Positions 26,001-35,253 of a stretch of 64,000 nt of DNA are shown piece after piece. Within the stretch, counting starts at the first letter, position 1. The number at the start of each line of letters is the position of its first letter. The notes below the pieces were generated by a model. It had not been told where the DNA came from. It was given only the letters and a program-made list of their open reading frames with translations, and did no database searches. This DNA is from Embleya sp049739465 (GTDB lineage: Bacteria; Actinomycetota; Actinomycetes; Streptomycetales; Streptomycetaceae), in the NCBI RefSeq assembly GCF_049739465.1, contig NZ_JBMHHY010000032.1, forward strand, positions 67,896 through 131,895, in the 5' to 3' direction. A program made the translations under genes and the position numbers.

Positions 26001-29000
26001 GGGTTCGCCTCCTCCACGACCCGGTCGAACGGGACGTCCGCGTGGTCGTAGGCGGCGAGTGTCGCGGTGCGTACCCGGTCGAGCAGCGTGCGAAAGCTCG
26101 GGGAGCCGGACGTGTCGGCGCGCAACACCAGGGTGTTGACGAAGAAGCCGACCAGATCGGCCGTGGCGTCGTCGTCGCGGCCCGCGACGGGTGTGCCCAG
26201 CGGGATGTCCGTACCGCACCCGTGCCGGGCGAGCAGCGCGGCGAGTCCGGCCTGCACGGCGGTGAACACGGACGTCCCGCTCGCGCGGGCGAGTTCGGCG
26301 AGCCGGGCATGGGCCGTCGCGTCGAGGTGGAACGGCACGGTGTCGCCCGCCGTCGAGGCGACCCGGGGGCGGGGACGGTCGGTGGGGAGGGCGAGTTCGT
26401 CCGGCAGGCCGGCGAGGGTGTGCTTCCAGAAGTCGAGTTGGCGGGCGGCCCGGGGCGTGGGTTGCTCCGGCTCGCCCAACAGCCTTTCCTGCCAGGCGAC
26501 ATGGTCGGTGTAGCGGATCGGGAGCGGGGTGAACCGGGGATCGCGCCCGGCGCAGCGCGCGCTGTAGGCGGTGGCCAGGTCGCGGGCGAGCGGGGTGGTG
26601 GAGGCACCGTCGCCGGCTATGTGGTGGAGCAGCAGGACCAGCGTGTGGTTGTCCTCGCCGGCGGTGAACAGCGTGCCGCGCAGCGGCGGTTCGACGGCGA
26701 GGTCGAAGCGGTGCCGGACGACGTCGGTGAGCGTCGCGTCGGCGGGCGCCGAGTGCAGCTCGGGTCGGGCCTGATCGATCGTCAGGATGTGCTGGTACGG
26801 CTCGTCGTCGAGCACCGGGTAGACCGTGCGCAGCGTCTCGTGGCGCTCGACCAGGTCGGTGAGCGCGAGTTCGAGCGCGGTTCGGTCGATCGGGCCGGTC
26901 AGGGTCAGGACGAGTGGGATGTTGTAGGTGGGGCTGGGGCCTTCGAGCCGGTACATGAACCACAGGCGGCGCTGGGCGGAGGACAGCGGCAGCCGGTCGG
27001 TGGTGCGCGGCATCGGGGTGAGCGCGGGGCGGGGTTCGTGCTGCGGCTCGTGTTGCGGTCGGCCCTGGACCAGTTCGGCCAGAGCCGCCGGGGTCGGGCG
27101 GCGGAAGACGTCGGCCAGCCCGATCGGCGCCTCGAAGCTCTCCCGGGCCCGGGCAGCAAGTCGGGCGGCCAGCAGCGAGTGGCCGCCCAGGTCGAAGAAG
27201 TCGGCGTCTCGGGAAGGCTGTTCCGGCAGTCCCAGCACGGCCGCGAACAGATCGCACATCATCTCCTCGGGCAACCCACGCGGGCCCTCGTGTAGCCCGG
27301 GCGCCCGCGGCGTGGGATCCGGCAGCGCACGGTGGTCGATCTTGTCGTTGGCGGTGCGCGGGAGCGCGGGCAGGACGAGGATCGCGGCCGGGACGAGGTG
27401 CTCGGGGAGTTGCCCGGCCAGATGGGCGCGCAACGTTTCGGGACTCGGGGTGCGGCCCTCGACCGGGACGGCGTAGCCGAGCAGCCGTTTGCCGTGGGTG
27501 CCGTCGCGGGCGATCACCGCGGCCTGGGCCACCTCGGGGTGTGCGGCCAACACCGCCTGGATCTCCCCGGGTTCGATCCGGAAGCCGCGGATCTTGACCT
27601 GCTCGTCGGCCCGCCCGAGCAGTTCGAGCGTGCCGTCGGCGCGGCGGCGGGCCAGGTCGCCGGTGCGGTACATCCGCCCGCCCGGATCCCCGTGGGTGGC
27701 GCCGAACGGGTCGGCGACGAAGCGCTCGGCGGTCAGCTCGGGCCGACCCGGGTAGCCCCGGGCCAGGCAGGCGCCGGCCACGTGCAATTCGCCGGTGACG
27801 CCGACCGGGGTGGGGCGCAGCGAGGAGTCCAGAACGTAGGCGCGCGAGCCGCGGACCGGGCGGCCGGTACCGTCCGGGCCCCAGAAGTAGGCGTCCACGG
27901 TGGTCTCGGTGGGCCCGTACAGATTGAGCGGCCGGCTGCCCGGGGTCGCGGCCAGTCGCTGCCACAGCGCGGCCGGGACGCTTTCGCCGCCGACGACCAG
28001 GATCGCCGGGTGGTGCCGATCGGGCGCCAACAGGCCCTCGGCGAGCAGGGCTTCGGCGTAGGTGGGGGTGACGTCCAGGTAGTCGAGGCGGTGTTCGTGC
28101 ACGTAGCCGACCAGGGCGCTCGAGTCGCGGTAGGTCGCGTCGTCGAGCAGGTGCAGTTCGTGACCGTGGGTCAGCCACAGGATCGGGTCCCAGGACGCGT
28201 CGAACGCGAACGACGCGCTGTGCCCGATCCGCAGCCGGTCGCGGCCGGTGCGCTCGACGGCGGGCGTGATGTGGTCGGTGCCGTGGCTCGCGTGCAGATT
28301 GGCGAGCGAGGCGTGGGTGACCGCGACGCCCTTGGGCCGCCCGGTCGAGCCGGAGGTGTGGATCACGTAGGCGGCCTGCTCCGGGCGCGGCGCGCGCGGC
28401 GCCCGGTCCGGGTGCGTGGCGAGTCGGGCGCGGGTGCTCGGAGCGTCCAGGACCACGGCGCGCAGCCCGTGCGGCGGCAGGCCGGCGAGGGCTTCGGCGG
28501 TGCCGATCAGGCAGCCGGGGCGGGTGTCGGTCAGGACGTCGGTGATCCGCCGGGCCGGGTGGCCGAGATCGAGGAACTGGCAGACGCCGCCCGCCTTGAG
28601 TACGGCGAGCAGGGCGACGGCGGTGTCCGCGCTGCGGGGCAGCGCGATCGCGACCGGGACTTCGGCGGTGACGCCGACCGCGATCAGTTCGTGGGCGAGC
28701 CGGTTGGCGGCGGATTCGACCTCGGCGAAGGTACGGGTGTCGATGCCGGCGCGGACGGCGATGGCGGCGGGGGTGTCGGTGGCCTGTCGGGTGAACAGCT
28801 CGGGGAGGGTTTGGCTGATCGGCGGTTCGGTGCGGCCCGCGGTGGCCTGGTGGATCTCGGCCGGGGTGAGCAGGTCGATCCGGGCGATGGGTCGGTCCGG
28901 CGCCTCGTGCAGGAGGGTGGCGAGCGCGTCCAGGTAGCGCAGCAGGCCCAGTTCGTGGGCGGCGAGATCGGCCGCGCGGTAGCGGGCGGGATGGGCGTCG

Positions 29001-30358
29001 AGCTCGATCCGCAGACCGCCGGCGGGGGTTGGGGCCACCCCCACGGCCAGGTCGTCGACCGGACCGGCGGCCAGGTTGTGCACCCGGCCGACCGCTTCGC
29101 CGAGGTGTAGCTCGCCCTCGAACGCCTTGATGTTGACCATCGGTCCGTAGAGCGGCTGTTCGCGGCCGGCGGCGCCGAGTTCGCGGAGCAGGTCCTCCTG
29201 GCGAAAGCGCTGATGGCGGCGGACCGCGCGCAGTTCGAGGACGACCCGGCGAAGCAACGCCGGCGCGGTGTCCCGGGGTTGGACCGGAATGCGGAGCGGC
29301 AGGATGTTGACCGTCATCGCCGGGGTGCGCAGCGCGGTGGGACTGCGCCGGTTGAGCAGCGGCAGGCCGAGCACGATCTCCCGGGCGCCGGTGGCCCGGT
29401 GCAGATAGCCGGCCGTGGCGGCGATCAGCAACTCGGCCCAGGTGGCGCGAGCGATCTCGGCGGCCTCGGTGAGGTGGGCGGTGTGCGCCGGGGTGAGTTC
29501 GCGGCTGCGGCGGAGGATCGGGGGGCGGGGGGCGGGAGTCGGGGTCGTGGCCGGCGGGTTCGATGCGGCCCGCGTGGCCACCGGGTCCTTCCGGTCCGGC
29601 GGTATGCGGGACAAGGTCACGGATCGGGGGCGGTCCGCGAGATGTTCCAGCCAGAATGCCCGATCGGTGTCGTACGCTTCGCTCCCTCGGTAGTCGATCT
29701 CCTCCGCGACCAGGTCGCGCAGGGTGCCGAAGGGGTTGGGAGTGGGCCGGTCATGGGCGACGAACGTGGTGTACAACTCGGCGACGCGGCGGCCGATCAG
29801 GGTCAGTGCGTACGCATCCACCGCGATGTGATGGACGCGCCGATACCACCAGTGCCGGTCGTCGCCGAGGCGGAACAGCGCGTGGGTGACCAGGGGCCCG
29901 GTGGCGAGGTCCACGGGCCGGTCGAGGTCGGCCCGCAGCCAGGCTTCGGCCCGGGCCTCCGGATCGGGGGTCGAGCGCAAGTCGAAGCGGTGGATGGGGT
30001 GTTCATGGCTTCGGGGGTCCTCGGCGACCGACTGGCTCGGCGTGCCGTCGGCTCCGGTCGTGACCAGCAGACGCAGCGTCTCGGCCTCGGCGCCGACCTG
30101 GCGCAGAGCACGCTCGAACAGGTCGGCGTCGAGTGGGCCACGGATCTCGACGCGGTCGGCGGTGTTGTACTCCGGGTCGTCGGGGGTCAGCGCCTGCGCG
30201 TAGTGGATCCCGGCCTGCGCGGCCAGCAGCGGCAGTCGGGCGGGGACGCTGTTCGGGGCTGCGGTTGTGGCTGTGGCCGTGGCCGTGGCCGTTGGTGTGG
30301 CCGCGGTTGCTGCTGCGGTGGGGTTCGGGACGGTGATCTCGGCCTGGTGATGAGGCAT
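23018..30358 (-). CDS. dhbF: Two-module NRPS for a DHB-peptide siderophore (C-A-PCP-C-A-PCP-TE)
   Basis: 2446 residues. C1 (~45-470, HHIAVDAY ~175) should join DHB from the free carrier protein to residue 1. A1 (~515-1010, TSGSTGRPKG ~664) gives the pocket D-A-D-D-V-G-L-V-D. Three acidic side positions suggest a basic substrate (Arg, Lys or Orn). PCP1 has GGHSLLAAR (~1053). C2 carries HHIAGDGA (~1239). A2 (~1729) gives D-F-W-N-V-G-M-V-H, the known threonine code. PCP2 lies near 2124, and the thioesterase Ser is in GWSTGG (~2262). There is no epimerase. The layout equals B. subtilis DhbF with a different first residue. A TE next to a Thr module fits cyclotrimerisation through Thr esters. An iron box lies upstream. 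Confidence 0.95.
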   Translation of the reverse strand: MPHHQAEITVPNPTAAATAATPTATATATATTAAPNSVPARLPLLAAQAGIHYAQALTPDDPEYNTADRVEIRGPLDADLFERALRQVGAEAETLRLLVTTGADGTPSQSVAEDPRSHEHPIHRFDLRSTPDPEARAEAWLRADLDRPVDLATGPLVTHALFRLGDDRHWWYRRVHHIAVDAYALTLIGRRVAELYTTFVAHDRPTPNPFGTLRDLVAEEIDYRGSEAYDTDRAFWLEHLADRPRSVTLSRIPPDRKDPVATRAASNPPATTPTPAPRPPILRRSRELTPAHTAHLTEAAEIARATWAELLIAATAGYLHRATGAREIVLGLPLLNRRSPTALRTPAMTVNILPLRIPVQPRDTAPALLRRVVLELRAVRRHQRFRQEDLLRELGAAGREQPLYGPMVNIKAFEGELHLGEAVGRVHNLAAGPVDDLAVGVAPTPAGGLRIELDAHPARYRAADLAAHELGLLRYLDALATLLHEAPDRPIARIDLLTPAEIHQATAGRTEPPISQTLPELFTRQATDTPAAIAVRAGIDTRTFAEVESAANRLAHELIAVGVTAEVPVAIALPRSADTAVALLAVLKAGGVCQFLDLGHPARRITDVLTDTRPGCLIGTAEALAGLPPHGLRAVVLDAPSTRARLATHPDRAPRAPRPEQAAYVIHTSGSTGRPKGVAVTHASLANLHASHGTDHITPAVERTGRDRLRIGHSASFAFDASWDPILWLTHGHELHLLDDATYRDSSALVGYVHEHRLDYLDVTPTYAEALLAEGLLAPDRHHPAILVVGGESVPAALWQRLAATPGSRPLNLYGPTETTVDAYFWGPDGTGRPVRGSRAYVLDSSLRPTPVGVTGELHVAGACLARGYPGRPELTAERFVADPFGATHGDPGGRMYRTGDLARRRADGTLELLGRADEQVKIRGFRIEPGEIQAVLAAHPEVAQAAVIARDGTHGKRLLGYAVPVEGRTPSPETLRAHLAGQLPEHLVPAAILVLPALPRTANDKIDHRALPDPTPRAPGLHEGPRGLPEEMMCDLFAAVLGLPEQPSRDADFFDLGGHSLLAARLAARARESFEAPIGLADVFRRPTPAALAELVQGRPQHEPQHEPRPALTPMPRTTDRLPLSSAQRRLWFMYRLEGPSPTYNIPLVLTLTGPIDRTALELALTDLVERHETLRTVYPVLDDEPYQHILTIDQARPELHSAPADATLTDVVRHRFDLAVEPPLRGTLFTAGEDNHTLVLLLHHIAGDGASTTPLARDLATAYSARCAGRDPRFTPLPIRYTDHVAWQERLLGEPEQPTPRAARQLDFWKHTLAGLPDELALPTDRPRPRVASTAGDTVPFHLDATAHARLAELARASGTSVFTAVQAGLAALLARHGCGTDIPLGTPVAGRDDDATADLVGFFVNTLVLRADTSGSPSFRTLLDRVRTATLAAYDHADVPFDRVVEEANPPRSLARHPLFQVLIAWQSLPDTEFALGPLTARMVAVPSGTAKFDLTLNVGEQPGRGIGGFLEFRTDLFDRAGALGLARRLAALLTAAVADPDTPIDRLPLLDEAERHRALVEWNAGPTATATPSTTLVARYERAARAHPARIAVSCAGLSLSYAELSARANRLARLLVTRDIGPGDIVALALPRSPELVVALLAVAKAGAAYLPLDPDYPADRLAYMLDDAAPAALLTDSATARRLPAHDLPRIFVDGKDADAHPSSDLGQDQRKRPLRANDPAYVIYTSGSTGRPKGVPVTHHNVARLFTATDHWFGFGPDDVWTLFHSYAFDFSVWELWGALLFGGRLVVVPHLVSRDPAEFLDLLARERVTVLNQTPSAFHQLVAADRDRPGRELALRYVVFGGEALEPARLADWYERHADDAPRLVNMYGITETTVHVTHHALDRESAAAGAASTIGVNIPDLRVYVLDHRLEPAPPGVIGEMYVAGEGLARGYLGRPALTAERFVADPHAARFGEQGSRMYRSGDLARRRADGTLDYLGRADQQVKIRGFRVELGEIEAVLAAHPAVADAAVVLREDTPGDQRLVGYAVAAPDTDPVALRTHTAETLPVHMVPSAVVVLDRLPLTANGKLDRKVLPRPEPTAAATPGRVPSGPREQQLCALIADVLGVPRVGVDDDFFALGGHSLLAVRLAGRIKAALGVDVGIGTIFQAPTAAGLHAALSAADHGGDALDVLLPLRAAGARTPVFCVHPAGGLSWCYAGLIRHLPTGVPLFGLQAQGVGPATAGEPLPGTLEELAAHYVDRLREVRPDGPYRLLGWSTGGIIAHAMATRLQELGQDVELLAILDAYPAEGFRELPVPDHGEALDALLTMGGYGPESLAGAPLELDEVIAVLRREGSPLAGLDPTAVEALNDIYLNTNHLVRAFDHRVFRGDVLFFRATVDTIDETLTPDTWAPYVSGRIDTTNVACSHKDMTLPGPIAQIARVVVDRLIELETDSHE

Positions 30359-30424
30359 GGTGTGCAGACTCCCGAGACGCGACGACGGCAGGCGGCACGT
30401 ACCGATCCCCGGCACATGCAGAAG

Positions 30425-30443
30425 TTAGGTAAGCCTAAGCTAT
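30425..30443. promoter_or_regulatory. Iron box shared by NRPS and M20 amidohydrolase
   Basis: TTAGGTAAGCCTAAGCTAT is an imperfect match to the 19-bp IdeR/DmdR1 site, retaining TTAGG and the central GCCTAA. It lies 67 bp from the NRPS start and 62 bp from the amidohydrolase start, in the only gap between the two divergent genes. Both should be repressed by iron-loaded regulator. Confidence 0.8.
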
Positions 30444-30504
30444 CTTCCGGGTGGTCGACAGCGCGGCCCCGGAAGCAGGACATTTCGAAGTGGGGTGGCG
30501 GAAT

Positions 30505-31698
30505 ATGAGCGTGGCCGACCTGGTGGACCGACCGAGCGCGGATGCCGACCGGGCCGGAATCCGTGCTCGGGTACTGGCAAACCGGGACGAACTGCTCGCG
30601 CTGAGCCGCCGGATCCACGCCCACCCGGAGTTGGCGTTCGCCGAACACCGGGCCGCGGGATGGTGTGCGGAGCTGTTGCGCGCGCACGGCTACACGGTGA
30701 CCGCGCCGGCATACGGCCTGGACACGGCGTTCGTCGCGAGCATCGGTTCGGGCCCGGTGACGGTCGCGATCGTGTGCGAGTACGACGCACTGCCGGGGCT
30801 CGGCCACGCCTGCGGACACAACCTGATCGCGGCGGCCGGGGTCGGTGCGGCCCTGGCGCTCGGTCCGGTGGCGGATCGGCTCGGGTTGACCGTACGGGTG
30901 GTGGGCACCCCGGCCGAGGAGCGTGGTGCGGGCAAGGCGCTGCTCCTGGACGCGGGTGCGTTCGACGGGGTGGACGCGGCGATGATGGTGCATCCGTGTC
31001 CGTTCGAGGTGGCCGAGTTCCGGTCCTTCGCGCTCGGCACACTGTCCGTGGAATACCTCGGGACGGCGGCGCACCCGAGCCTGAATCCGCACGAAGGCCG
31101 CAGCGCCGCCGACGCTTTGACGGTGGCTCAGGTCGCCCTGGGCTTGCTGGGACGGCAGTTGCCGGTGGACTGGCGGGTGCATGGCATCACCACGGCGGCG
31201 GGGACGTCGCCGAACGCGGTCCCGGAGCGGGCCACCGCCGAGTACGAACTGCGCACCACCGACGCGGCCGACCTGGCCGAACTGCGTACGCGCGTCGAGG
31301 CCTGTTTCCGGGCCGGCGCGCTGGCGATCGGCTGCGAGGTGCGGCTGAGCCGACCCGAGCCGGACTACCTCGACTTCCGCACCGACCCGACCCTGATCGC
31401 CCTGTGGCGGGCCAACGCCCGGGAGTTGGGCCGCCCGACACCGGTCGAGCGACCCCCGTTCGCCTGTACGGACATGGGCAACGTGTCGCACGTGATCCCG
31501 ACGATCCACCCGGTCCTCGACATCACGGCGGGCGCGAGCGGCCCACATGAGCCGGCCTTCGCCGAGGCGGCGATCTCCCCGGCGGCCGAACAGGCCCTGC
31601 TCGACGGCGCGATCGCGATGGCGTGGACGGCGGCGGACTACACGATCCTGCGCGGGGGCACGGGCACGGGCACGGGGCCGGGTGGGGCGGCTTGCTAG
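30505..31698 (+). CDS. M20D-family amidohydrolase, probably iron-regulated
   Basis: 397 residues from the ATG at 30505. It carries HAHPELAFAE, YDALPGLGHACGHN (with the metal-binding Cys of the M20D group), EERGAGK and AHPSLNPHEGRSAADAL, so the two-metal site seems intact. Relatives include IAA-amino-acid hydrolases and AbgB, which cut N-acyl amino acids. It shares an iron box with the divergent NRPS, so it is expressed when the siderophore is made. It could trim DHB-amino-acid amides, recycle the siderophore after iron release or remove a blocking group. None of these is proven. The tail is a GTGTG/PGG low-complexity stretch. Confidence 0.85.
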   Translation: MSVADLVDRPSADADRAGIRARVLANRDELLALSRRIHAHPELAFAEHRAAGWCAELLRAHGYTVTAPAYGLDTAFVASIGSGPVTVAIVCEYDALPGLGHACGHNLIAAAGVGAALALGPVADRLGLTVRVVGTPAEERGAGKALLLDAGAFDGVDAAMMVHPCPFEVAEFRSFALGTLSVEYLGTAAHPSLNPHEGRSAADALTVAQVALGLLGRQLPVDWRVHGITTAAGTSPNAVPERATAEYELRTTDAADLAELRTRVEACFRAGALAIGCEVRLSRPEPDYLDFRTDPTLIALWRANARELGRPTPVERPPFACTDMGNVSHVIPTIHPVLDITAGASGPHEPAFAEAAISPAAEQALLDGAIAMAWTAADYTILRGGTGTGTGPGGAAC

Positions 31699-32257
31699 CT
31701 CCACCGACCGCGGGTTCCAGACGCTCGTTGGCGGGTCCATCTCCCCGGTGGTCCCTCCCTTCGGGGCAGCCGTCGACCGATCGATGGGCGATCGCGTCCA
31801 TCGCGTCGTCCATCGTGTAGATCACGTAGATCACGTAGATCACGTCGAGAGGCAACGCACGGCTGGGGCACGGAGGTTGCGTGTGCGCGGCGATCGTGCC
31901 GCGTGATGAGCGCGGTGCGCGGTGCGTGTGATAAGCGTGGTGCGCCGCGCGCGACCGGGTCGAGATGTACGTATGCGGGACCCGGCGTCCTGGCGACCGG
32001 ACGCCCGGTGTCACCCGGTGCCCGCCGGTGGGCGGGCGGGTGGCGTGACCGAGACGTCCGTCGCCACGATCGTACTGGAACCGGCCGCCGAGGAAAGGCC
32101 TTCGCTGGCCGATCCGACACCCGATCGGCAACTCACCGACCCACCGGCCGGGTTCACGTGTCCTACCGGCAAACCGGCCCCGACGCCACGGCGATCTCGT
32201 CGCAAACGCGGTCGTTCGGGGCCGGTTCGGGTGGTGTGGCTGCTCCGGAGGTTTCCG
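31699..32257. other. 559-bp gap with a short 9-bp tandem repeat
   Basis: No convincing gene. GTAGATCAC is repeated three times at 31817-31843. The rest is G/C-rich with several short inverted repeats around CGATCG (~31778-31795). It separates the amidohydrolase from the convergent PPOX-fold gene, so it may hold terminators, but none is clear. Confidence 0.5.
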
Positions 32258-32704
32258 CTACTCGGCGTCCGTCGTGGTCCGCGAACTGGTTGCCTGGTCG
32301 TTGTCCTTGAGCGCGCCCCAGCCGTGCCAGCGGTCGATCCGAACCCACGCACTGACCCGACCCCGGTCCCGCAGCGGGTATTCCTTGCCGGTGTAGTGCC
32401 GGGCCACCCGGTCGATGTCGACCAGGTCCTTGTCCTCACGGATCTCGTCGACATGGCCGACCAGGCTCAGATGTGTGTACCAGTTCCCCTCATCGAGCAC
32501 GGTGAGCGAGACCCGAGGATCGTTACGGATGTAGTCGAGCCTTTTCCGCCCCACATCCATGTTGAGCAGTACACGACCGTCGTCCCACAGATACCAGGTC
32601 GCCGTGGAAACGGGCTGCCCATCGGGCCGGAGCGTAGTCACGACCGCGGGATTGGCCTGCCCCAACATCACGACCGCCTGTTCGGGCAGCGGTGGCTTCG
32701 ACAC
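32258..32704 (-). CDS. PPOX-class (pyridoxamine-oxidase-fold) F420/FMN-dependent protein
   Basis: 148 residues of the split beta-barrel flavin-binding fold. AVVTTLRPDGQPVSTATWYLWDDG and VGRKRLDYIRNDPRVSLTVL are the usual strands, with HLSLVGHVDEIRED and RHYTGKEYP in the second half. These match actinobacterial PPOX-class enzymes that bind F420 or FMN. Substrates are mostly unknown. A BLVRA/biliverdin-reductase-like or quinone-related role cannot be chosen from sequence. It lies inside the siderophore locus but has no iron box of its own. Confidence 0.85.
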   Translation of the reverse strand: MSKPPLPEQAVVMLGQANPAVVTTLRPDGQPVSTATWYLWDDGRVLLNMDVGRKRLDYIRNDPRVSLTVLDEGNWYTHLSLVGHVDEIREDKDLVDIDRVARHYTGKEYPLRDRGRVSAWVRIDRWHGWGALKDNDQATSSRTTTDAE

Positions 32705-32859
32705 GAATCCTCCTCATCGCCGTCCGGTCACAGTGGTTTCCGCGACGACATCGCCGCACCGGACCACAACAAACCCTACCTCTGCCCCAACCATCCACCT
32801 GCCCCCGTCCGGCGACGTCACCCGGCCCGGTGAACGCCGCAGCCGGACTGGGCACTTCG

Positions 32860-35253
32860 TCAGTTTTCCCCCGTTGTCGCCGAGCGCAGGCGCTTGCCGA
32901 TTGTGGTGAGGAACGGGTCTCGCAACGACTCGAAAGGTTGGTCGTCGACCATGTACGTCCAGGTCGAGCTGGGGCGGGTGACGTCCGACTGTTCCTTGTC
33001 CAGGCCCGACTTGGTGATGTGCGCCGTGTCCAGGTGGGCTGCCGCGGCTTCGTGGGCCGTTGGGAGCAGGGAGGCGAAGGCCCGCTGGGTTTCGGCGTGG
33101 AAGGCGTCGATGGGGTTTTGTCGCGCGAGGGCGCGCAAGTGGATGCCTTCTCGGAGGTCGGCGGTGCGGGCCAGGTGGTCGCTCCAGGCTCGGTCCAGGT
33201 CGTAGAGGAGGAGTTGGCGCGCGGCCTCGGCCAGGACCGACTCGCCCACCGCGGACTCCAGTTCGGCCCAGCGCTCCGGGCGCAGTTCGGCCAGGATCTC
33301 GGCGGCGGCGTCGCCGTGCAGGATGTCGTGGCGGTGGTCGAGGATCTCCTCGCGCTGGTGGTGGAGCTGTTGGTTGTAGCGCCATGTGGTGCGGTGCGTG
33401 TCGAGCAGCGCCCCCTCGGCCACCCGCTGCGCCTGTTCGACGTAGCGCCGGACCGCCGCGTCGCGGATTCGGCCGTCGGCCTCCACTCGGGCGGCTCGTG
33501 GCGGGGGGTCGATCGCGTAGCGGGTGATCGAATCGTCGTCCAGGCTGGTCAGGAAGACGGATGTGCCCGGGTCGCCCTGCCGACCGGCCCGACCGCGCAA
33601 CTGGTCGTCGAGCCGCCGGGTGTGGTACCGGCCGACCCCCACCACCAGCAACCCGCCCAGTTCGGCTACCTGTTCGTGATCGGCGCCGTCCCGCCCGCCC
33701 AGCCGGATGTCCGTGCCGCGCCCGGCCATCTGGGTGGACACCGTGATCGCCCCGAGCGCCCCCGCCTCGGCGATGATCGCCGCCTCGCGGGTGTCGTCCC
33801 GGGCGTTGAGGATCGCGCAGTCCAGGCCCGACTCCCGGATCGCCGCGCCGATTTCCTCCGACTTGGCGACATCCCGAGTGCCCACCAGGATCGGCCGGCC
33901 GCTGGCATGCGCCCGCTGCACCAGGTCAAGCAGCGCGGCGTCCCGGGACTGCTCGCTGTCGTAGAGCCGGTCCGGCTCGTCGACCCGCACACACGGCATG
34001 TTGGTCGGCAGGTCGCCCGTCTCCAGGCGGTAGAACTCGCGCAGTTGCTCGGACACGATCACCGCGGTCCCGGTCATCCCGGCCACGGTCGGGTAACTCC
34101 CGATCAGGTCCTGGACGATCAACTGATCCAGGACCTCCCCGCGTGGCCCGGCGGTCAGGCCCTCCTTGGCCTCCACCGCCGCATGCAGCCCGTCCGGCCA
34201 GCGCTGCCGCTGCGCCAACCGACCCCGATTGGCGTCCACGAGCCGGATCCGGCCCTCCCGCACCAGGTAGTCGACATCGCGGCGGAGCAGCGCGCGGGCG
34301 TACAGCGCGACGTTGACCTGCGACAGGCGCTCGCCCATGTCGCGCGCGTACAGGTTGTCCACGCCGAACGCGCGCTCCATCTCGCTCACCCCCGCGTCGG
34401 TGAGGTGCACGCTCATCCCGTCCGACTCGGCCTCGTAATGCACGCCCTCGACCAGATCCGCGACCAGCCGGGCCGCCTCCGCCTCGTCCGAGCCCGCGGC
34501 CACGCCGCCGGCCAGGACCAGCGGGATCCGGGCCTCGTCGATCATGACCGCGTCGGCCTCGTCGACGATCGCCACATCGGGTGCGGGCAGCACCAACTCC
34601 GCGACCTCCGTGCGCAGTCGATCGCGCAGCGTATCGAAACCGACCTCGCTCACCGCGACGTGCACGACGTCCTCGGCGTAGGCCGTCTGCCGTTGGGTGC
34701 GGGTGGCCTCCTGGGTGACGTAGGCGACCCGTACGCCGAGCAACTCGTAGACGGGCCGCATCCATTCGGCGTCCCGGCGGGCCAGGTAGTCGTTGACGGA
34801 CAGGACGTGTACCCGTCGGCCCTGGAGCGCGAACCCGGCCGCGGCCAGCGCGCCGACCAGGGTCTTCCCCTCGCCGGTGGCCATCTCCACCACCGTGCCG
34901 CGCAACAGGCTGAGCATGCCCAGGAGTTGTACGTCGAAGGCGCGCTCGCCCAGCGCCCGCCGGCCGGCCTCGCGGCCCAGCGCGCACAGTTCGACCAGGG
35001 CCTCCTCGTCCCAGGAAGTCCCGTGCGCCGCCGCCGACTTGCCCGTGCCACGGGCCGCGGAGCCCTGGGTGCCGCCGGCTCGGATCCGCAATGCGTCAGC
35101 CGCCGCGCGCAGTTCCGCGTCGGAGAGCCGACGCAGCGCCGACTCCCGCTCGCCCGCGCGTCTGACCAGGGGCCGCAGGCCGGTCGGCGCGACCGTTCCG
35201 GGTCTGCCCAGGAAGCGACGTACGGACCGGGTGAGAGCACCGGACGAGCTCAC
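32860..35253 (-). CDS. secA2: Accessory SecA2-like preprotein translocase ATPase
   Basis: 797 residues from the GTG at 35253, which has GGAGG 5 bp upstream. An open frame extends further but its composition is unlike SecA. Motor motifs are complete: EMATGEGKT (Walker A), IVDEADAVMIDEARIPL (DEAD box and following helix), STQMAGRGTDIRLGG and QLRGRAGRQGDPG (motifs V and VI). The C-terminal zinc finger of housekeeping SecA (CxCxSGxKYKxCHG) is missing, and the protein is ~100 residues shorter. Both features mark SecA2. Such ATPases export a small set of proteins. The clients are unknown here, and the two neighbouring genes are not obvious substrates. Confidence 0.88.
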   Translation of the reverse strand: MSSSGALTRSVRRFLGRPGTVAPTGLRPLVRRAGERESALRRLSDAELRAAADALRIRAGGTQGSAARGTGKSAAAHGTSWDEEALVELCALGREAGRRALGERAFDVQLLGMLSLLRGTVVEMATGEGKTLVGALAAAGFALQGRRVHVLSVNDYLARRDAEWMRPVYELLGVRVAYVTQEATRTQRQTAYAEDVVHVAVSEVGFDTLRDRLRTEVAELVLPAPDVAIVDEADAVMIDEARIPLVLAGGVAAGSDEAEAARLVADLVEGVHYEAESDGMSVHLTDAGVSEMERAFGVDNLYARDMGERLSQVNVALYARALLRRDVDYLVREGRIRLVDANRGRLAQRQRWPDGLHAAVEAKEGLTAGPRGEVLDQLIVQDLIGSYPTVAGMTGTAVIVSEQLREFYRLETGDLPTNMPCVRVDEPDRLYDSEQSRDAALLDLVQRAHASGRPILVGTRDVAKSEEIGAAIRESGLDCAILNARDDTREAAIIAEAGALGAITVSTQMAGRGTDIRLGGRDGADHEQVAELGGLLVVGVGRYHTRRLDDQLRGRAGRQGDPGTSVFLTSLDDDSITRYAIDPPPRAARVEADGRIRDAAVRRYVEQAQRVAEGALLDTHRTTWRYNQQLHHQREEILDHRHDILHGDAAAEILAELRPERWAELESAVGESVLAEAARQLLLYDLDRAWSDHLARTADLREGIHLRALARQNPIDAFHAETQRAFASLLPTAHEAAAAHLDTAHITKSGLDKEQSDVTRPSSTWTYMVDDQPFESLRDPFLTTIGKRLRSATTGEN

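Noticed and set aside
22646..27295. Very long open frame on the plus strand opposite the NRPS
   Set aside because: It is antisense to a clear NRPS, lacks any known domain and is rich in Gly/Arg/Gln/His, as expected for the complement of a high-GC gene. No ribosome-binding site supports it.
31817..31843. Three GTAGATCAC repeats considered as a regulatory array
   Set aside because: Too few and not positioned near a start codon. Recorded only as a repeat within a gap.
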